Shown: in pieces, positions 1 through 4,741 of the stretch
Layout of the letters: each line of letters begins with the position of its first letter
How positions within the stretch are numbered: position 1 is the first letter of the stretch
Assembly: GCA_030917805.1 (NCBI GenBank)
Contig: JAUPUA010000090.1
Location: 1-6,933, forward strand
Origin: Patescibacteria group bacterium
Lineage (GTDB): Bacteria; Patescibacteriota; Saccharimonadia; Saccharimonadales; HK-STAS-PATE-42
Direction of reading: 5' to 3'
DNA length: 6,933 nucleotides
The notes under the pieces: generated by a model
Told to the model about the DNA's origin: nothing
Seen by the model: the letters and a program-made list of their open reading frames with translations, nothing else
Databases searched by the model: none
Made by a program: the position numbers and the translations under genes

Positions 1-568
1 CTGCGAAGATGTCCACATCTGTTTGGTGAACAAAGTCTAGGGCTGTTTTTGGCTCTGTGAAATCTTTTTTTATCTCTTCATAATCTATTTGTTCTTCGTG
101 TAGATTTGAGCTACCTGCAAAGTAGTGCATTTCGCTTTCAACAACTGCGCCCGTAAAGCGCGCGTATTCTGTAACTTGCTTAGTTTTTTGAATGATTTCT
201 TCTAAAGATGCAGAGTGCTCTTTTTGCGAGATGTCTATATGGACAAATTCAAAACCAGCATCTATTGCCTCTTTAGCTAACTTGACCGATGGGCCATGGT
301 CTAAGTTTAAATAAGCCTCAACGCCGTACTCTTCTTTATAGTTATCAACTAGGTCGCGGGCGTTTTCTATACCAATTGCTTCGGCCTCTGCCTCGCTCAA
401 GTTAATGATGACTGGAGCCTTAAGTTCGGCTGCAGCTTTTATAACAGAAATTAGGATATCTTGAGAATCAATATTAAAAGCACCAACAGCAAACCGCTGT
501 TGATGTGCACGAAGCATGAGCTGCCTAGCCTTGGATGTTGAACTTCTGATTTCTTTTAAACTTGGCAT
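1..568 (-). CDS. fba: Class II fructose-bisphosphate aldolase, 5' part (runs off left edge)
   Basis: My translation gives the first 189 residues of a metal-dependent class II aldolase, which cleaves fructose-1,6-bisphosphate to dihydroxyacetone phosphate and glyceraldehyde-3-phosphate in cytosolic glycolysis. Family landmarks are FAVGAFNI (26-33), the strand NLDHG (88-92) with the catalytic Asp90 and Zn-ligand His91, VHIDIS (109-114) in place of the usual VMIDGS, and VESEMH (143-148) with the Glu of the VEAELG-type motif. The usual GxxHG zinc motif would lie beyond the edge. The start is the ATG at 566-568. No well-placed ribosome binding site is visible; GAGGTGGG lies about 18 nt upstream, too far for normal spacing. 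It follows yidC on the same strand after 101 bp. The motif variants make it divergent, and a related ketose-bisphosphate aldolase such as a tagatose type cannot be excluded. Confidence 0.85.
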   Translation of the reverse strand, partial: MPSLKEIRSSTSKARQLMLRAHQQRFAVGAFNIDSQDILISVIKAAAELKAPVIINLSEAEAEAIGIENARDLVDNYKEEYGVEAYLNLDHGPSVKLAKEAIDAGFEFVHIDISQKEHSASLEEIIQKTKQVTEYARFTGAVVESEMHYFAGSSNLHEEQIDYEEIKKDFTEPKTALDFVHQTDVDIFA

Positions 569-605
569 CTTAAGATTAATCTTCCCACCTCGGAGACTAC
601 CTTCT

Positions 606-624
606 TAAATAGTTAATCTATTTA
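606..624. repeat. Small AT-only inverted repeat between yidC and the aldolase gene
   Basis: TAAATAG and CTATTTA form a perfect 7-bp stem around a 5-nt loop. There is no T-run after it on the minus strand, so it is not a classical terminator for yidC. The stem has one GC pair and could be chance in this AT-rich gap. Confidence 0.3.
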
Positions 625-629
625 GCTTA

Positions 630-638
630 AGTTTAGCA
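630..638 (-). promoter_or_regulatory. Possible extended -10 for the aldolase gene
   Basis: On the minus strand TGCTAAACT reads as an extended -10 (TGn plus a hexamer matching TATAAT at 4 of 6), with TTGCCG about 9 bp further upstream, too close to be a paired -35. It would start a leader of roughly 55 nt. The same TGnTAAACT form precedes the LexA-like gene. The match is weak and read-through from yidC is an alternative. Confidence 0.3.
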
Positions 639-669
639 CGGCAAGGCCGAAACTGGCAAAGTATAAGTG

Positions 670-1662
670 TTACTTCTTTTTGTTTTTACTCTTATTACTA
701 TTTTTGTTGTTGCCAGACTTTTTTGAAGATGATTTATTTGCAGTCTTCTTTTTAGTAGGGATATTTTTAGCTTTAGTATTAGCAGTCTTATTCTTAGATG
801 ATATTGGAGTTGCTGATTTTAATTCAGGTGAGTTTTTAGCCTCTTTAGATGTTAGAACTTTTACAGTTGGCTTCTTGGCTTCTTCTACTACGACCGCTTG
901 TTTTTCTTTATTCATTAAGTAAGCCTGTTGGAATATAGCTACTAGAGATCCTGAGGCTAGGTAAAAGCTGATTGCCCCTTCAACGCTGAGTGAAATCCAA
1001 CCGAATAGAATTACCATGATGTACGGAGTTGAATTAGTTAGCTTCTGACTAGGATCATCTGACTTTGGCTGCTTTGCTGGCATTGTTTGCTTAACCTGGA
1101 AGTATTGGATTGCGATTGATGCGATAGCAATAATAAGAACTGGGATGTAGACTTCATTATTAGAGAAAGGTCTTCTAGCTAGATCTGCCCAATCGGCAAA
1201 AGTTGTGACTTGCCTTCCACCTTCTGCGAGCGCTTCTTTAACGTAAGAGAGGTTTTCTATTGGCCCGTACAGCAGACGAGGTAGGTTTTGTGTCCCTGTA
1301 AAGGCAGTTCTAACTGCTGAATAAATGGCGATGAAGAGCGGTAACTGTACTAGCAGTGTTCCAATTGATGCAAAAGGGTTAATCCCGTGCTTTTTATAAA
1401 CCGCCATGGTGTCAGCGTTTACTTTTTCTAGTACGGCACGGTCTTTAGAACCTTTGGCTTTTGCTCGAATTGCAGTTACTTCTGGGGTAACTCTTTGCAT
1501 TAATCTTGTTTGATGGATCTGCTTTTTAATTAGAGGCCACATTGCAAACCTTACAATAATTGTAAATACTAGAATTGCTAGGCCTAGATCTTGCCCAGGC
1601 ATAAAGTTCTGGATGAGTATTAGTAGATTAACTACTGGTTTGACGAATATTGCTTCCCACAT
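670..1662 (-). CDS. yidC: YidC/Oxa1/Alb3-family membrane protein insertase
   Basis: This 330-residue protein inserts and folds inner-membrane proteins, alone or with SecYEG. The hydrophobic segment at 26-45 carries Arg38 in the FTIIVRF context, the conserved groove arginine of the family. A Lys/Arg-rich cytoplasmic hairpin follows (46-92), then the signature KHGINPFASIGTLLVQLPLF (91-110), an external loop (about 122-170), and further spans near 171-190, 212-228 and 230-250. There is no lipoprotein signal or large periplasmic domain, so it resembles the short Gram-positive/CPR form. Residues 263-330 form a low-complexity Lys/Ser/Asn tail, ending in KNKKK, suited to contacting ribosomal RNA at the exit tunnel. 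It is divergent from ruvC and not in the usual rpmH-rnpA-yidC order as far as visible. The start is ATG, without a clear Shine-Dalgarno. Confidence 0.95.
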   Translation of the reverse strand: MWEAIFVKPVVNLLILIQNFMPGQDLGLAILVFTIIVRFAMWPLIKKQIHQTRLMQRVTPEVTAIRAKAKGSKDRAVLEKVNADTMAVYKKHGINPFASIGTLLVQLPLFIAIYSAVRTAFTGTQNLPRLLYGPIENLSYVKEALAEGGRQVTTFADWADLARRPFSNNEVYIPVLIIAIASIAIQYFQVKQTMPAKQPKSDDPSQKLTNSTPYIMVILFGWISLSVEGAISFYLASGSLVAIFQQAYLMNKEKQAVVVEEAKKPTVKVLTSKEAKNSPELKSATPISSKNKTANTKAKNIPTKKKTANKSSSKKSGNNKNSNKSKNKKK

Positions 1663-1675
1663 AATGTTCTTTTCG

Positions 1676-1681
1676 ATTATA
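1676..1681 (-). promoter_or_regulatory. -10 box of the yidC promoter
   Basis: A perfect TATAAT on the minus strand ends 13 bp before the yidC ATG. Transcription would start about 6-7 nt before the ATG, so the mRNA leader would be nearly absent. No convincing -35 or TGn extension is seen. Confidence 0.55.
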
Positions 1682-1728
1682 ACGCAAAGGGCCTCTGCGA
1701 AAAAGTGTTTATGTTAACTTAGCTTAAT

Positions 1729-1746
1729 TATAGTATGAGATAGAAT
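1729..1746 (+). promoter_or_regulatory. -10 region of the ruvC promoter (two candidate hexamers)
   Basis: TATAGT (1729-1734) and TAGAAT (1741-1746) each match TATAAT at 5 of 6. TAGAAT ends 6 bp before the ruvC ATG, placing the +1 at the ATG itself. TATAGT would give a leader of about 12 nt with no Shine-Dalgarno. The region is shared back to back with the yidC promoter. Confidence 0.45.
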
Positions 1747-1752
1747 GTAGAT

Positions 1753-2250
1753 ATGAGAATACTTGGAATAGACCCTGGAACTGGAATTGTTGGTTTTGGT
1801 GTTATTGATACTTTGCCTAGCGGAGGATACAACCTAGTTGATGCGGGAGTAATTCGCACGCCAGTGAATCAGCCACTACCTGAGGTCCTAGAAACTATAT
1901 TTGACGAGCTAACGGAAGTTATTAAAATGAGTAAACCAGATCAGATTAGTGTAGAGAAACTGTTCTTTTCGCAGAATGTTACAACAGCTATTAGTGTTAG
2001 CCACGCGCGTGGGGTAATTCTTCTAGTTGCAAAGCAGGCAGGGCTCGAGATTGGTGAATATACTCCTCAGCAAATTAAACAGGCTCTGACCGGCTACGGC
2101 AAGGCCAAGAAGGACCAGGTCCAAGATATGGTGCAGATGATTCTAAAACTTAAAACGCCAATCAAACAGGATGACTGTGCTGATGCGATTGCTGCGGCGA
2201 TATGTCACGCAATGAGTGTTGGTAATTTTAATGTAGCTAGTTCACTTTAA
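1753..2250 (+). CDS. ruvC: Holliday junction resolvase RuvC
   Basis: This 165-residue protein is the usual RuvC length. It is the dimeric RNase H-fold endonuclease that makes symmetric cuts in Holliday junctions during recombinational repair, normally with the RuvAB motor. All four acidic catalytic positions are visible: Asp7 in GIDPG (5-9), Glu68 in VEKLFF (67-72), and Asp141 and Asp144 in DDCADA (140-145). The middle block SQNVTTAISVSHARG (73-87) and the TPQQIKQALTGYGKAKK segment (104-120) are typical. No ruvA or ruvB lies in the window. The next gene, 39 bp downstream, encodes a LexA-type DNA-binding protein. The ATG at 1753 is preceded by a -10-like box rather than a ribosome binding site. 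Confidence 0.97.
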   Translation: MRILGIDPGTGIVGFGVIDTLPSGGYNLVDAGVIRTPVNQPLPEVLETIFDELTEVIKMSKPDQISVEKLFFSQNVTTAISVSHARGVILLVAKQAGLEIGEYTPQQIKQALTGYGKAKKDQVQDMVQMILKLKTPIKQDDCADAIAAAICHAMSVGNFNVASSL

Positions 2251-2272
2251 TAAATTATCTTTGTTATATATT

Positions 2273-2281
2273 TGATAAACT
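2273..2281 (+). promoter_or_regulatory. Possible extended -10 for the LexA-like gene
   Basis: TGATAAACT (TGn plus TAAACT) ends 8 bp before the ATG at 2290, the same geometry as the gltX promoter. TATATA (2265-2270) is an alternative -10. TAAGG (2281-2285) overlaps the box and could act as a weak Shine-Dalgarno on a ruvC read-through transcript. Confidence 0.35.
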
Positions 2282-2289
2282 AAGGCTAT

Positions 2290-2841
2290 ATGAAGCCGGT
2301 TTATAGTCCTAAACAGAATCCTCAAGCTAACATTAACCCTGTTTCCGGGCAGAAACAAAGCGCAGCTAAGGTTGCCAGCAATAGAAAAACGCCTACAAAG
2401 GCGGAGCACCAGGTTCTTACTTTTATCTCACAGTTCATTGCCCAACACGGTTATGGACCGAGCTATAGAGAGATTATGCGGGGCTGCGGTTACTCTACTC
2501 TTTCTGCTGTCAGCCTGCATGTTGGTGCGCTTGTTCATCTAGGTTATTTAGAAAAGAAGGAAAGAGGGGCCAGGAGCCTAAGTTTGACAGATAAGGCGAG
2601 GGCACCAAAAGCTGTGGTTGAAACTGAAAAACTTAAATCAGCTAGCCCAAAAACTTACGAGAAATGGTTGGTAGAAAAAATTGAAACAAAATTTAAGCAA
2701 GTAGAGGATGAATTAGACATGGTTGCCATGGATAATTTATACGTACTGACTGGTGCATTAAAAATCTTAGGGTACGATGCTGCAGCACTATCTTTTAAGA
2801 CCAGGCTAAGTGAGATTGTTGAGAAGATGCGCAAATTGTAA
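2290..2841 (+). CDS. LexA-type winged-helix DNA-binding protein lacking the S24 protease domain
   Basis: This is a 183-residue protein. Residues 1-33 are polar and probably disordered. Residues 34-101 match the LexA DNA-binding domain pattern: TKAEHQVLTFISQFIAQHGY, then GPSYREIMRGCGYSTLSAVS as the recognition helix-turn-helix, and a wing with GYLEKKERGARSLSL. LexA normally continues into an S24 peptidase with an Ala-Gly cleavage site and a Ser/Lys dyad. None of this is seen. Instead residues 118-183 look like a helical domain (KWLVEKIETKFKQVEDELDM onward), possibly for dimerisation. It should bind DNA but should not self-cleave by the LexA mechanism. The position after ruvC suggests a link to DNA repair or its regulation, which is inference. 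It converges on rplA with a 38-bp gap. Confidence 0.85.
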   Translation: MKPVYSPKQNPQANINPVSGQKQSAAKVASNRKTPTKAEHQVLTFISQFIAQHGYGPSYREIMRGCGYSTLSAVSLHVGALVHLGYLEKKERGARSLSLTDKARAPKAVVETEKLKSASPKTYEKWLVEKIETKFKQVEDELDMVAMDNLYVLTGALKILGYDAAALSFKTRLSEIVEKMRKL

Positions 2842-2858
2842 GACTCTTTATCGATTTA

Positions 2859-2873
2859 CTCTAATTTCTAGAG
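2859..2873. repeat. Weak inverted repeat in the convergent gap
   Basis: CTCTA and TAGAG form a 5-bp stem with a 5-nt loop in the 38-bp gap between the convergent LexA-like and rplA genes. It could be a minimal two-way transcript end, but there is no T-run on either side and it may be chance. Confidence 0.2.
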
Positions 2874-2879
2874 CTCAGG

Positions 2880-3863
2880 CTATACCTTATCTACCTTGAG
2901 ACCAGGACCCATAGTTGGAGCAAGGGTAATATTCTGAATATATTCACCTTTTACACTGGCAGGCTTTGCTTCGCGAATTGCCCTTAAGACTATGTCGATG
3001 TTCTCAGCTAGCTGCGATGCCTTGAAGTTAAGCTTACCAACTCCTAGATGGATAATACCTTGCTTGTCAACACGATATTCTACCTTACCAGCTTTTGCCT
3101 CTGAGACTGCTTTAGCAACATCCACGGCAACGGTACCGGTTTTTGGGTTTGGCATTAAACCTTTAGGACCAAGCAAACGAGCATACTTACTGAGTTTAGC
3201 CATAAGCTGCGGAGTAGAGATTAGCACTTCAAAGTTAACAATTTCCTTATCAAGCTGCTCTAGAAGTGTTTCTTCGCCAACGATATCAGCTCCGGCATCT
3301 TTTGCAGCTTTATGCATATCTGCTGGTGCAAATACAGCAACAGTTTTAGTTTTACCTGTTCCGTGTGGCAAAATTACTGTTCCACGGATATTTTGATCTG
3401 CGTGTTTTGGGTCTACCCCAAGCTTAATGTGTAACTCGGCGCTTCCTTCAAACTTTGCAATGTTAAGCTTCGGAAGTAGCTCTACGGCTTCTGAAACTGT
3501 GTAGGTCTTATCTACTTCAATTAGTTTGTAGACCTCTTTATACTTCTTGGAGCGTCTTTCTAACTTAGATCTTGTGACTGGCTTTGGACCTCTTTTAGTA
3601 TTTTCTTCTTGGATTTCGCCTGAGGCTAACTTTTCTTTGTGCTCCTCTTTTTCTGCCTTTGCTTCTGCTTCTTTAATTGCTTTAGCAGAACGCTTACCAG
3701 CTTTTGCTAGCTTTGGCTCTTCAGATTGCTCTTCATCGCTTACTTCTGAAGCTGTCTTCTCGGCATCTTCAATTGCGGCTTCTATTTCAGCAATGGTGTT
3801 TTTTTCTGTTAGTTCTAGATTAAGCTTAGCTGCTTGCTCTAATAGTTCTGACTTTTTAGCCAT
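2880..3863 (-). CDS. rplA: 50S ribosomal protein L1 with a long N-terminal extension
   Basis: L1 forms the mobile stalk by the ribosomal E site and in many bacteria represses its own operon. Residues from about 99 to 327 match bacterial L1 throughout, including DQNIRGTVILPHGTGKT (156-172) and LLGPKGLMPNPKTGTV (230-245), ending near PTMGPGLKVD. E. coli L1 has 234 residues and this has 327, because about 98 residues precede the core. Residues 3-34 resemble a SAP/HeH or Rho-N-type helix-extended-helix nucleic-acid-binding fold, and 52-98 are Lys/Glu/Ala-rich, probably a helical linker. The extension is not a start-site artefact as far as ATG is concerned: the next Met is residue 183, inside the core. 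AAAGGA lies 11 nt before the ATG, a long but usable Shine-Dalgarno spacing. It has its own promoter downstream of the small membrane-protein gene. Confidence 0.96.
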   Translation of the reverse strand: MAKKSELLEQAAKLNLELTEKNTIAEIEAAIEDAEKTASEVSDEEQSEEPKLAKAGKRSAKAIKEAEAKAEKEEHKEKLASGEIQEENTKRGPKPVTRSKLERRSKKYKEVYKLIEVDKTYTVSEAVELLPKLNIAKFEGSAELHIKLGVDPKHADQNIRGTVILPHGTGKTKTVAVFAPADMHKAAKDAGADIVGEETLLEQLDKEIVNFEVLISTPQLMAKLSKYARLLGPKGLMPNPKTGTVAVDVAKAVSEAKAGKVEYRVDKQGIIHLGVGKLNFKASQLAENIDIVLRAIREAKPASVKGEYIQNITLAPTMGPGLKVDKV

Positions 3864-3900
3864 AAGTTATTTTGTCCTTTCAGTGGTTATAGCGAATAGA

Positions 3901-3927
3901 TCAAAGTTTACTCTCCCACATCTTTAA
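3901..3927 (-). promoter_or_regulatory. Candidate L1-binding element in the rplA leader
   Basis: In the minus-strand RNA, UUAAAG pairs with CUUUGA (6 bp, one U-G) around a 15-nt loop containing GUGGGAG. GUGGGAG shortly followed by CUUUGA also occurs in the L1-binding part of E. coli 23S rRNA (GGUGGGAGGCUUUGAAG, recalled from memory). L1 is known to recognise the same motif in rRNA and in its own mRNA. The pairing drawn here is my guess. Confidence 0.45.
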
Positions 3928-3933
3928 GTTTAA

Positions 3934-3960
3934 TTGTAGCCGTTATTATAACAGCTACAA
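3934..3960 (-). repeat. Strong hairpin directly after the small membrane-protein gene
   Basis: In the minus-strand RNA, the arms TTGTAGCTGTTA and TAACGGCTACAA pair over 12 bp with one U-G wobble and a 3-nt TAA loop, starting immediately after the TAG stop. On the opposite strand the wobble becomes an A-C mismatch, so the minus-strand RNA is favoured. It lacks a U-tract (UUAAAC follows), so it may end, process or protect the rplK-small gene transcript rather than be a standard terminator. Confidence 0.7.
3945..3953 (-). promoter_or_regulatory. Extended -10 promoter of rplA
   Basis: TGTTATAAT is a perfect extended -10 (TGn-TATAAT) lying in the centre of the hairpin at 3934-3960. A poor -35 (TGGCAA) sits 17 bp upstream. 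The start would be near 3937, giving a leader of about 74 nt that includes the GUGGGAG element and the AAAGGA ribosome binding site. Confidence 0.6.
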
Positions 3961-4176
3961 CTATTTTTTGCCAGAATTATTCTTTTTGTTCTCTTTAGCT
4001 TTTTTACGTTTTTTAGAAACTATTACTGCCCCTCCTGCTGCCGCTGCGCCAAGTGCTAATCCCGCGGAAAGTGTTGAAAGAGCCACTAGACCGACAGTAG
4101 CTACGCCAATCTTTTCTGCTGTAATATTCCTAAAGAATGGTTTCTTTTCCTGGCTAGGTTTATTCTTTTCAGCCAT
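3961..4176 (-). CDS. Small single-span membrane protein of unknown function between rplK and rplA
   Basis: I do not recognise this 71-residue protein. It has a basic, polar N-terminus (1-16), then a hydrophobic Ala/Gly/Leu-rich segment (about 23-53) rich in small residues, followed by a very basic tail with KKRKKAKENKK. One or possibly two tight membrane spans with the charged tail in the cytoplasm fit this pattern. It starts 22 bp after the rplK stop, in the same direction, so it is probably co-transcribed with rplK. A perfect 16-bp palindrome ends 2 bp before its ATG and no Shine-Dalgarno is visible. A membrane protein in the L11-L1 operon is unusual. The basic tail resembles that of YidC in composition and might contact ribosomes, but this is speculation. 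Confidence 0.7.
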   Translation of the reverse strand: MAEKNKPSQEKKPFFRNITAEKIGVATVGLVALSTLSAGLALGAAAAGGAVIVSKKRKKAKENKKNNSGKK

Positions 4177-4178
4177 AC

Positions 4179-4194
4179 AAGAATCTAGATTCTT
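4179..4194. repeat. Perfect 16-bp palindrome before the small membrane-protein gene
   Basis: AAGAATCTAGATTCTT is an exact palindrome lying between the rplK stop and the following ATG, only 2 bp from that ATG. As RNA it can form a 6-bp stem with a CUAG loop next to the start codon. It occupies the place where a ribosome binding site would be, so it could tune translation of the small gene. Confidence 0.55.
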
Positions 4195-4198
4195 ATTC

Positions 4199-4624
4199 TT
4201 ATTCTTCTACTTCGACGCCCATTGAGCGGGCTGTGCCAGCAACTTGCTTCTTTACGGCTTCGATATCATTTCCGTTTGTGAACTTAATCTTAGCTTCGGC
4301 AATATCTGTTAGCTGAGCTTGTGTAAGCTTACCAACTTTATCCATGTGTGGCTTTCCACTTCCCTTTTTTATTCCAAGAGCTTTTAGAATAAGATCATCT
4401 GTTGGGACTCCTGAGACTACGAAGTCAAAAGTTCTATCGTCGTAGACCTTAAGTTTAACAATAACGTCATTTCCACGTAAGTCTGCAGTCTGGGAATTGA
4501 AGGCATTAACAAAATCCATTGAGTTAAGCCCATATTGACCCATAACTGCTCCAACTGGAGGCCCAGCTGTAGCCCCGCCTGCAGGAATTCTCATCTTTAA
4601 GTTTGCTGTAATCTGTTTTGCCAT
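4199..4624 (-). CDS. rplK: 50S ribosomal protein L11
   Basis: L11 binds the GTPase-associated region of 23S rRNA at the base of the L7/L12 stalk, and in many bacteria is needed for RelA activation. At 141 residues it matches the usual length (142 in E. coli) end to end. Visible landmarks are the N-terminal KMRIPAGGATAGPPVGAVMGQ (from residue 10), with the conserved proline pair of the thiostrepton-site domain, the RNA-binding domain start GIKKGSGKPHMDKVGKLT, and the C-terminal GTARSMGVEVE. The upstream neighbour is gltX instead of the secE-nusG pair common elsewhere. The small membrane gene and rplA lie downstream. The ATG at 4624 follows an AT-rich leader without a recognisable Shine-Dalgarno. 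Confidence 0.98.
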   Translation of the reverse strand: MAKQITANLKMRIPAGGATAGPPVGAVMGQYGLNSMDFVNAFNSQTADLRGNDVIVKLKVYDDRTFDFVVSGVPTDDLILKALGIKKGSGKPHMDKVGKLTQAQLTDIAEAKIKFTNGNDIEAVKKQVAGTARSMGVEVEE

Positions 4625-4648
4625 AAAATATCTATCTAAATCTTAAGT

Positions 4649-4704
4649 TAATCTTTGTTTTGAAGCTTTATTCAATTACTAAATTAAATATGTAACAAAG
4701 ATTA
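4649..4704. repeat. 11-bp inverted repeat spanning the rplK transcription start and leader
   Basis: TAATCTTTGTT (4649-4659) and AACAAAGATTA (4694-4704) are exact inverted copies separated by 34 bp. The right arm abuts and overlaps by one base the rplK -10 box and covers the expected start of transcription. The left arm lies in the leader, about 25-35 bp before the ATG. It could be a pair of operator sites, or an RNA stem formed only by read-through transcripts from gltX. Confidence 0.6.
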
Positions 4705-4712
4705 TTATACCA
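4704..4712 (-). promoter_or_regulatory. Extended -10 promoter of rplK
   Basis: TGGTATAAT is a perfect TGn-TATAAT on the minus strand, about 30 bp after the gltX stop. The -35 is weak (TGTTTT at a 17-bp spacing). The predicted start is near 4696, giving a leader of about 72 nt for rplK and the small membrane-protein gene. Confidence 0.6.
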
Positions 4713-4741
4713 CAAAAGAATTGGACAAAACACCGATGATT

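Noticed and set aside
640..660. CGGC-CTT-GCCG hairpin as a yidC terminator
   Set aside because: The stem is only 4 bp and is not followed by a T-run on the minus strand.
680..922. Plus-strand open frame opposite the yidC tail
   Set aside because: It is the antisense of the Lys-rich tail, giving a Leu/Phe-rich artefact with no start signals.
2255..2278. TTATC/GATAA inverted repeat before the LexA-like gene as a LexA operator
   Set aside because: The arms are only 5 bp, AT-only apart from one GC pair, 14 bp apart, and unlike known LexA boxes. It is probably chance.
2992..3396. Plus-strand open frame opposite rplA
   Set aside because: It lies wholly antisense to the conserved L1 core. Its composition is Ser/Thr/Leu-rich with no recognisable domain.
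3547..4225. Two plus-strand open frames opposite the rplA extension and the small membrane gene
   Set aside because: They are antisense shadows of low-complexity Lys/Ala/Glu coding sequence. The minus-strand frames have proper context.
569..4650. CTTAAG/GATTAA similarity between leaders of the aldolase, rplK and rplA genes
   Set aside because: The shared words are short and AT-rich, at differing distances from the start codon. They are not enough for a common regulator.
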